DNA of 6,152 bases from Dehalococcoides mccartyi (lineage in GTDB: Bacteria; Chloroflexota; Dehalococcoidia; UBA2979), in the NCBI GenBank assembly GCA_945888895.1, contig CAMDAY010000131.1, forward strand, positions 1 through 6,152, given 5' to 3'. The position numbers were made by a program, and so were the translations under genes. Shown piece after piece: positions 1 to 6,152 of the stretch. How positions within the stretch are numbered: the stretch's first letter is position 1; every line of letters begins with the position of its first letter. The notes under the pieces were generated by a model, which worked only from the letters and a program-made list of their open reading frames with translations, did no database searches and was not told the DNA's origin.

Positions 1-88
1 CGTCGACCTCGATGTCGGCGTAAAGCAGCAGGACGGCACGACCGAGACCACCCCCGGCACGGCGACGGTGGAGTTGCCGCGCCGGTAG
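1..88 (+). CDS. C-terminal end of a probable MaoC-family (hot-dog fold) dehydratase, 5' truncated
   Basis: Only the last 28 codons are present, read from base 2 to a TAG at 86-88. The peptide contains the pattern QQDGTTETTPGTATVELP. This resembles the final beta strands of MaoC-like enoyl-CoA hydratases, where a segment like 'NQ-G-..-PGTATV-LP' closes the hot-dog fold. The family hydrates or dehydrates acyl-CoA thioesters, but the catalytic Asp/His motif would lie upstream of the window and cannot be checked. The gene runs towards nuoN and ends 100 nt from its stop, sharing the hairpin at 116-144. It is not part of the nuo operon. Frame choice rests on the protein-like composition of this frame and the stop followed directly by a terminator. 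The family call is by eye on a very short piece. Confidence 0.55.
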   Translation, partial: VDLDVGVKQQDGTTETTPGTATVELPRR

Positions 89-115
89 GTAGTGACCTGC
101 TGATCGCACGACAGC

Positions 116-144
116 AAGAAGCCCGGCCAATGGCCGGGCTTCTT
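116..144. terminator. Bidirectional intrinsic-type terminator between convergent genes
   Basis: Bases 116-127 (AAGAAGCCCGGC) pair perfectly with 133-144, leaving a 5-nt loop CAATG; formally the inverted repeat runs 14 bp per arm around base 130. The stem has a GC-rich core flanked by A-rich and T-rich ends, so transcripts from either strand end in a hairpin followed by U-rich bases (TTCTT on plus, TTCTTGCTGT on minus). It lies 27 nt after the plus-strand stop and 44 nt after the nuoN stop. The U tracts are short, so efficiency is uncertain. Confidence 0.85.
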
Positions 145-188
145 CGTGCTTGCTCGGCGGGTCGAGGTCATCGACTGGCGTTGGGCCG

Positions 189-1724
189 CTACTTGTGCGC
201 GGCGGGGGCGGCTGCCGGTGCAGCGCCCGTCGAGGCGGTAACGGGAGCGGCGACGCCCTGCGGGAACAGGTCGAACGCCGCGCGGTCGGCGACGGTGTAG
301 AGCGGCGCACCCTGGATGCCGACGAACACGATCAGGCCGAGGAGCACGCCGGTCGTCAGGTAACCCGTGCCGGAGATGCCCCAGCGCGTCGCGTCGCCCT
401 CGGGCTCGAAGATGTACATCTGGCGGATCATCTGCAGGTAGTAGAAGAGCGACACCGTGCTGCCGACGACGGCGACGACCACGAGCCAGAGGAAGCCGCC
501 CTGCACGACCGCCTGGAAGAGGATGAACTTCGTGAAGAACCCGGCGAGCAGCGGCATCCCGGCGAGCGAGAACAGGCCTGCAGTAATCACGGTCGCGAGG
601 TACGGGTTTGTGCGCGAGAGGCCACGGAAGTCCGTGATCTCTTCCTTACCCGTCCGGTTGTAGAAGTGGATGATCGCCACGAACAGCGCGAGGTTGGTGA
701 TGATGTACCCACCGAGGTGCACCAGCAGCGCCGAGGTCGCTATGTCCGAGATGGCGGTGATCGCCATCAGCATGAACCCACCCTGCGCGATCGAGGAGTA
801 GGCGAGCAGTCGCTTCACGTTGGTCTGCTGCAGCGCCACCAGGTTGCCGACCACCATGGTCAGCGTGGCGATGATCGCCATCATCCACTGCCAGTCGGCG
901 ATCGCAGGAAGCAGCGGGCCGCCGAACCAGCGCAGGAACAGCGCCAGCGTCGCGCCCTTCGAGGTGGCCGAGAGGTAGGCGGTCACCGGCATCGGTGCGC
1001 CCTCGTAGGCGTCGGGGGCCCACATGTGGAACGGGACGGCCGACACCTTGAAGCCGAGACCGGCAACGATCAACGTCAGGCCCAGGAGCAGCGGCATGCG
1101 CACGTCGTCGGTCGACTTGCCCAGCGCGTTCGCGATCTCGCCGTACTGCGTGGAGCCGGCGACGCCGTAGAGCAGACTGAGCCCGTAGAGCAGCATCGCC
1201 GAGGCCACGCCGCCGAGGAGCACGTACTTTAGGCCCGCCTCGCCAGAGCGAGTGTCGTTCTTCGCGAGCGACACCGCGATGTACAGCGAGAACGAGAGCA
1301 CCTCGATGCCGAGGTACGCGACCAGCAGGTCGCGTGCGCTCGCCATGAAGATCGCGCCGACGGTGGAGAGCAGCAGCAGCGCGTAGAACTCCGCGACGTG
1401 GTTGACGTGCTTCTCGATGTACTCGTGAGAGCCGACGATGAGCACGATCGCAACGGCGATAAACGTGATGCGGAAGAACGCGGTGAAATTGTCGATCGTG
1501 ACGAGCAAGCCGAAATCGGTGTGCTGATCGACGGCGAGGCCGGAGGCGACGCCGGCAGCGACCAGGCCGAGAACGGAGACGATCGGGAGCGCGACCGGAC
1601 GGACCTTCAGCTCCTTGGCGAACATGTCGAGCACGATGACCAGCACGGCGACCGCCGCGAGGATGATCTCGGGCAGCAGCAACGCCATGTTGAAGTTCAG
1701 CGCGTTACCGAAGACGTCTTGCAC
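189..1724 (-). CDS. nuoN: NADH-quinone oxidoreductase subunit N (complex I antiporter-like subunit)
   Basis: NuoN is one of three antiporter-like membrane subunits of complex I and forms the proton channel nearest the NuoK/NuoJ/NuoA/NuoH side. The 511-residue product is strongly hydrophobic with many membrane helices. It keeps the key charged residues: TM5 Glu141 (in GIEVLSFSLY), TM7 Lys226 (in GFKVSAVPFHMWAPDAYEGAP), TM8 Lys256 (SATSKG) and TM12 Lys399 (GFFTKF), matching E. coli E133, K217, K247 and K395. The GTG start at 1724 is chosen because TTGGAG lies 7 nt upstream; an internal ATG (residue 13) has no such site. The end, from about residue 488, is a low-complexity Ala/Pro/Thr tail ending in HK, not part of the conserved fold. 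It is the last gene of the operon, 47 nt after nuoM, and is followed by the hairpin at 116-144. Confidence 0.97.
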   Translation of the reverse strand: MQDVFGNALNFNMALLLPEIILAAVAVLVIVLDMFAKELKVRPVALPIVSVLGLVAAGVASGLAVDQHTDFGLLVTIDNFTAFFRITFIAVAIVLIVGSHEYIEKHVNHVAEFYALLLLSTVGAIFMASARDLLVAYLGIEVLSFSLYIAVSLAKNDTRSGEAGLKYVLLGGVASAMLLYGLSLLYGVAGSTQYGEIANALGKSTDDVRMPLLLGLTLIVAGLGFKVSAVPFHMWAPDAYEGAPMPVTAYLSATSKGATLALFLRWFGGPLLPAIADWQWMMAIIATLTMVVGNLVALQQTNVKRLLAYSSIAQGGFMLMAITAISDIATSALLVHLGGYIITNLALFVAIIHFYNRTGKEEITDFRGLSRTNPYLATVITAGLFSLAGMPLLAGFFTKFILFQAVVQGGFLWLVVVAVVGSTVSLFYYLQMIRQMYIFEPEGDATRWGISGTGYLTTGVLLGLIVFVGIQGAPLYTVADRAAFDLFPQGVAAPVTASTGAAPAAAPAAHK

Positions 1725-1731
1725 GTGCTCG

Positions 1732-1737
1732 CTCCAA
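1732..1737 (-). promoter_or_regulatory. Ribosome-binding site of nuoN
   Basis: On the minus strand this reads TTGGAG, 7 nt before the GTG at 1724. It decides the nuoN start in favour of this GTG over the ATG 12 codons downstream. Confidence 0.65.
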
Positions 1738-1748
1738 GTGTCCGCCGG

Positions 1749-1762
1749 GGCGCCCTCGCGCC
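1749..1762. other. Small hairpin in the nuoM-nuoN intergenic gap
   Basis: GGCGC at 1749-1753 pairs with GCGCC at 1758-1762 around a 4-base loop. It sits between the nuoM stop and the nuoN ribosome-binding site. There is no U tract, so it is not a terminator. It could stabilise mRNA ends or modulate nuoN translation, but five-base GC palindromes arise easily by chance in such GC-rich DNA. Confidence 0.25.
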
Positions 1763-1771
1763 GGAGTCAGG

Positions 1772-3259
1772 CTACAGGGTCATCCCGGGGATGTTGATGA
1801 TGGACGGGGCGATGCGCTCGATCCACGGCGACGGCCAGAGGCCGAGCGCGAGCATCGCGATCGCGAGGACGACAGCGCCCGCGCGCTCCATCCAGGTGAT
1901 CTCCTTGAGGTGCGCCCAGCGCGGGTTCATCTCACCGAAGAACGCCTGCGCGAGGATGCGGATCAGGTAGGTCGTCGTGATCGCTGCGGTCAGCACCGCG
2001 AGCCCGCCCACGATCGGGTACGAGCGGAACGTGCCGATGAAGATGTGCAGCTCCGCGATGAACCCGGAGAGGCCCGGCAGGCCCAGCGACGCCATGGACG
2101 CAAAGATGAAGAAGATGCTCCAGATCGGCATCTGCTTCGCCATGCCGGAGAAATTCGGGATGTCGCGGTTGTGCGCCTGGTCGTACATACCGCCGATGAG
2201 GAGGAAGAAGAGGGCGGTCATCCAGCCGTGAGCGGTCATCTGCAGCACCGCGCCCGACCAGCCGATCGAGTTGAACGTGCCGAGGCCGAGGAATACGTAG
2301 CCCATGTGCGACACGGACGAGAAGCCCATGAGCAGCTTCATGTCCGTCTGGCGCAGGGCGGAGATCGCGCCGTACAGACCGGCGCCCGCACCGAGCACGA
2401 CAAGCGCGGGGGCCCAGTACGCGCCACCCTCGGGCATCATCTGGAAGCCGAGGCGCACGACACCGAACGCGCCGACCTTCATCAGCACGCCGGCGTGGAG
2501 CATCGATACGGAGGTCGGAGCGGCGGCGTGGCCGTCCGGCGACCAGGAGTGGAACGGGAACATCGCGCCCAGGGTGCCGCAGCCGATGACGAGCAGCGGG
2601 AACATGATCTTCTGGAACCCGACGCCCTTCGGCGCGTTGAGCAGCGTGACCATGTCGAAGGTGCCCGCGCCGACGTGCGTGAACAGCGCGAAGATCACCG
2701 TGAAGATGAAGATGGAGCCCGCGAGCAGCATCATCATCAGTTTCATCGCGCCGTACTCCTTGCGCGTGGAGCCCCACACGCCGATCAGGAGGTACATCGG
2801 CATCAGCGCCATCTCGTAGAAGAGGAACCAGAAGAAGAGGTCGAGGATGACGAAGGCGCCGTAGACGCCGGCCGTAACGAGGTACAGGAGGATGAAGTAG
2901 TCCTTCATCCGGTCCTGGATCTTCCAGGTCACCCACGTCGCAGGGACGACGACGACGCCGGTCAGCAGCACGAGCGACGCGCCGATGCCGTCCACGCCGA
3001 CCTTGAACTGGATGCCCTTCTCGCCAAGCAGGCCGACGTTCTGCATCCACGTCCAGGCGAGCACGCCCTGGAACTGCTCACCGTCGAAGGTGTACTTGAA
3101 GAAGGTGTAGAGCGAGAGCGCGAGCATCGCGAGGCTGGACACGCCGGTGAGCGCGATGATCGAGGAGCGCTGGCTCGTCGGGACGAGGAACAGCAGCATC
3201 GAGACCCCGAGCGGGATCAGGCAGAGTGCGATCAGGACGTAGCCGTCAGCTGCGGTCAT
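1772..3259 (-). CDS. nuoM: NADH-quinone oxidoreductase subunit M, lacking the TM7 lysine
   Basis: NuoM is the middle antiporter-like proton channel of complex I, between NuoL and NuoN. The 495-residue product has the family's usual length and multi-helix hydrophobic profile. Conserved landmarks are TM5 Glu149 (FYEMALMPMYLLIGVWG, E. coli E144), the PFHSWSPDGHAAAPT loop at 235-249, TM8 Lys261 (LMKVGAFG, E. coli K265) and TM12 Glu403 (GFIAELHIF, E. coli E407). The TM7 lysine equivalent to E. coli K234 is absent: by ungapped alignment that place is Leu230 (codon CTG at 2570-2572). His255 in MLHAG matches a position where NuoL carries a conserved His. The ATG at 3259 is chosen, giving a 25-nt gap after nuoL; GAGGGA lies 12 nt upstream, a long spacing. 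A TTG at 3301 in the same frame would add 14 polar residues and overlap nuoL, and is less likely. Family assignment is secure. Confidence 0.96.
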   Translation of the reverse strand: MTAADGYVLIALCLIPLGVSMLLFLVPTSQRSSIIALTGVSSLAMLALSLYTFFKYTFDGEQFQGVLAWTWMQNVGLLGEKGIQFKVGVDGIGASLVLLTGVVVVPATWVTWKIQDRMKDYFILLYLVTAGVYGAFVILDLFFWFLFYEMALMPMYLLIGVWGSTRKEYGAMKLMMMLLAGSIFIFTVIFALFTHVGAGTFDMVTLLNAPKGVGFQKIMFPLLVIGCGTLGAMFPFHSWSPDGHAAAPTSVSMLHAGVLMKVGAFGVVRLGFQMMPEGGAYWAPALVVLGAGAGLYGAISALRQTDMKLLMGFSSVSHMGYVFLGLGTFNSIGWSGAVLQMTAHGWMTALFFLLIGGMYDQAHNRDIPNFSGMAKQMPIWSIFFIFASMASLGLPGLSGFIAELHIFIGTFRSYPIVGGLAVLTAAITTTYLIRILAQAFFGEMNPRWAHLKEITWMERAGAVVLAIAMLALGLWPSPWIERIAPSIINIPGMTL

Positions 3260-3271
3260 AGGTGGTGTTCG

Positions 3272-3277
3272 TCCCTC
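3272..3277 (-). promoter_or_regulatory. Possible ribosome-binding site of nuoM
   Basis: On the minus strand this reads GAGGGA, 12 nt before the ATG at 3259. The spacing is longer than usual, so initiation may also depend on ribosomes finishing nuoL, whose stop is at 3285-3287. Confidence 0.35.
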
Positions 3278-3284
3278 GTTAGCT

Positions 3285-5192
<1,908 letters not shown>

Positions 5193-5199
5193 TACCGGG

Positions 5200-5207
5200 C
5201 CTGCCCT
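5200..5207 (-). promoter_or_regulatory. Weak ribosome-binding site of nuoL
   Basis: On the minus strand this reads AGGGCAGG, its last AGG ending 7 nt before the GTG at 5192 and 13 nt before the ATG at 5186. Spacing favours the GTG, but the match to anti-Shine-Dalgarno is only partial. Confidence 0.4.
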
Positions 5208-5256
5208 TCACTCGACACCAACAGCCGCGCAGAAGCGATCCGGCGCGCGGGAGTCA

Positions 5257-5565
5257 TTACCACTTGAGCGAGTCCGTCGCGTCCACGTTGGCAGTGCGGT
5301 GCTCACGGAAGAGACGCAGCACGATACCGAGCGCGAGGCCAACCTCGGCTGCCGCGACCGCGATCACAAAGAGCGCGAACACGAGACCGCTGAAGCCCTC
5401 CGGGTCACGGTACGCAGCAAAGGCGATGAAGTTGATCGCCACCGCAGCGAGCATGATCTCGACGGAGATGAGGATGAGGATCGCGCTGCGGCGGGCGAGC
5501 ACGCCGTAGAAGCCGATGCCGAAGAGCAGCGCGGACAGGACGAGGAAGTTCTCCAGCGGAATCAC
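5257..5565 (-). CDS. nuoK: NADH-quinone oxidoreductase subunit K
   Basis: NuoK is a small three-helix membrane subunit of complex I that relays protonation changes between the quinone-side subunits and NuoN (it is the MrpC/ND4L relative). The 102-residue product has the usual length. It shows the conserved start PLENFLVLSALLFGIG, paired Arg25-Arg26 (LARRSAIL), Glu36 in SVEIMLAAVAIN (E. coli E36) and Glu74 in AAAEVGLALG (E. coli E72; the intervening loop here is two residues longer). Three hydrophobic segments are visible at about 5-22, 29-50 and 60-84. The start is GTG at 5565, overlapping the nuoJ stop by 4 nt (GTGA) and preceded by a near-consensus GAGGAGG. The stop is TAA at 5257. The next gene, nuoL, begins 64 nt downstream. 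Confidence 0.97.
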   Translation of the reverse strand: MIPLENFLVLSALLFGIGFYGVLARRSAILILISVEIMLAAVAINFIAFAAYRDPEGFSGLVFALFVIAVAAAEVGLALGIVLRLFREHRTANVDATDSLKW

Positions 5566-5579
5566 TTGCCAGCCTCCTC
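5562..5579 (-). promoter_or_regulatory. nuoJ-nuoK coupling site: Shine-Dalgarno plus GTGA stop/start overlap
   Basis: On the minus strand GAGGAGG (5579-5573) is followed by a 7-nt spacer and then GTGA (5565-5562), in which the GTG start of nuoK overlaps the TGA stop of nuoJ. This is the strongest ribosome-binding site in the window. The overlap is typical of translational coupling of two subunits that assemble side by side. Confidence 0.85.
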
Positions 5580-6152
5580 GGACGCTGCGGACTCGGCGCG
5601 GCGTGCGTTAACCAGCGCGCCGGTGAAAGCGATGTCGAGCAGGAACGCGACGATGATGATCGGGAGGCTGAAGTCGCGGAAGAGGCGCTCGCCGAAGGTG
5701 GTGAAGGGGATCAGGGTCGCCTCGGCGTCACCCCACTGCGCAATGACGGCGGCGGCGACGAAGACACCGGAGATCAGTGCGCCAACGCCGAAGGCGAAGG
5801 GCTTCTGCGAGCCGTCGATGACGACCGGGTCGTCCTGCGCGTTGGTGAGCATCAGACCGAAGATGAGCAGGATGATGACGCCGCCGCCGTAGACCAGGAT
5901 CTGCACCAGCGCGAGGAACTCGGACAGCAGCATCAGGTAGATCGCCGCGACGCCCATCAACGTGGCGATCAGGCTGAGCGACGAGTGCACGAGGTTCGGC
6001 AGCAGCACGGCGCCCAGTGCACCGCCGAGGATCACCGTGGACGCGAGGTAGAAGATGACCTCGCCGCCGGTGATGCGCGACATCATGTAGAGCGCAATGA
6101 GTGCGATGAAGATCGGCCCCATCACCAGCAGCGACACAAGGCCGCCCGTCAT
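5562..6152 (-). CDS. nuoJ: NADH-quinone oxidoreductase subunit J with extra N-terminal hydrophobic segment
   Basis: NuoJ (ND6 relative) is a membrane subunit of complex I whose TM3 changes conformation during coupling. The 196-residue frame contains the conserved core LPNLVHSSLSL (51-61), SEFLALVQILVYGGGVIILLIFGLML (77-102), with Tyr88 matching E. coli Tyr59 in the pi-bulge helix, then a loop and further helices to about residue 183. Alignment of the NLVHS motif with NPVHA of E. coli shows about 28 additional residues at the N-terminus, holding a hydrophobic stretch (about 5-24). The ATG at 6152 is the window's last base, so the gene may begin upstream and no ribosome-binding site can be seen. 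Internal ATGs at 6122, 6086 and 6083 lack clear ribosome-binding sites; the last two would give standard length. The last helix (163-182) is unusual, with Asp173 and no Glu. The TGA stop overlaps nuoK. Confidence 0.93.
   Translation of the reverse strand: MTGGLVSLLVMGPIFIALIALYMMSRITGGEVIFYLASTVILGGALGAVLLPNLVHSSLSLIATLMGVAAIYLMLLSEFLALVQILVYGGGVIILLIFGLMLTNAQDDPVVIDGSQKPFAFGVGALISGVFVAAAVIAQWGDAEATLIPFTTFGERLFRDFSLPIIIVAFLLDIAFTGALVNARRAESAASEEAGK

Noticed and set aside
150..1232. Plus-strand open frame (360 codons) opposite nuoN, beginning just after the terminator
   Set aside because: Composition of an antisense shadow, no ribosome-binding site, and nuoN on the other strand is certain.
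5193..5256. Possible hairpin or small gene in the 64-nt nuoK-nuoL gap
   Set aside because: A 6-bp GC inverted repeat (5225-5230 with 5245-5250) has a 14-nt loop and no U tract; chance pairing is likely in this GC-rich DNA. No short frame with a ribosome-binding site stands out.

Overview
This window carries the distal half of a bacterial respiratory complex I (NADH-quinone oxidoreductase) operon. Five genes, nuoJ, nuoK, nuoL, nuoM and nuoN, lie in canonical order on the minus strand. They are read from the right edge (6152) to the stop of nuoN at 189. At the left edge is the last 28 codons of an unrelated plus-strand gene, probably a MaoC-family dehydratase, which converges on nuoN. A strong, nearly symmetrical hairpin at 116-144 lies between the two converging genes and probably ends transcription from both sides.

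Organism: the DNA is GC-rich with strong G/C preference at third codon positions, and GTG starts are frequent (nuoK, nuoN, probably nuoL). Protein divergence and gene layout suit a high-GC, respiring bacterium such as a Chloroflexota (Dehalococcoidia-like) or actinobacterial lineage. The exact phylum cannot be fixed from the sequence alone.

Layout (minus strand, in order of transcription): nuoJ (6152-5562, possibly starting further upstream); nuoK (5565-5257, overlapping nuoJ by 4 nt as GTGA); a 64-nt gap; nuoL (5192-3285); a 25-nt gap; nuoM (3259-1772); a 47-nt gap with a small hairpin and a clear ribosome-binding site; nuoN (1724-189); then the terminator. No gap inside the operon is long enough to hold another gene, and no promoter is visible. 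The operon promoter and the genes nuoA-I should lie beyond 6152.

Function: NuoL, NuoM and NuoN are the three antiporter-like proton channels, and NuoJ and NuoK form the link towards the quinone site. Together they convert the energy of NADH-quinone electron transfer into proton translocation.

The region is mostly ordinary housekeeping sequence, and I see no undescribed multi-gene system. The main anomaly is in NuoM. The TM7 lysine that is central to the proton channel (E. coli K234) is leucine here, and a NuoL-like histidine appears in the next helix, while every other key charged residue is kept. NuoJ also has an N-terminal extension containing an extra hydrophobic segment, and an altered last helix.
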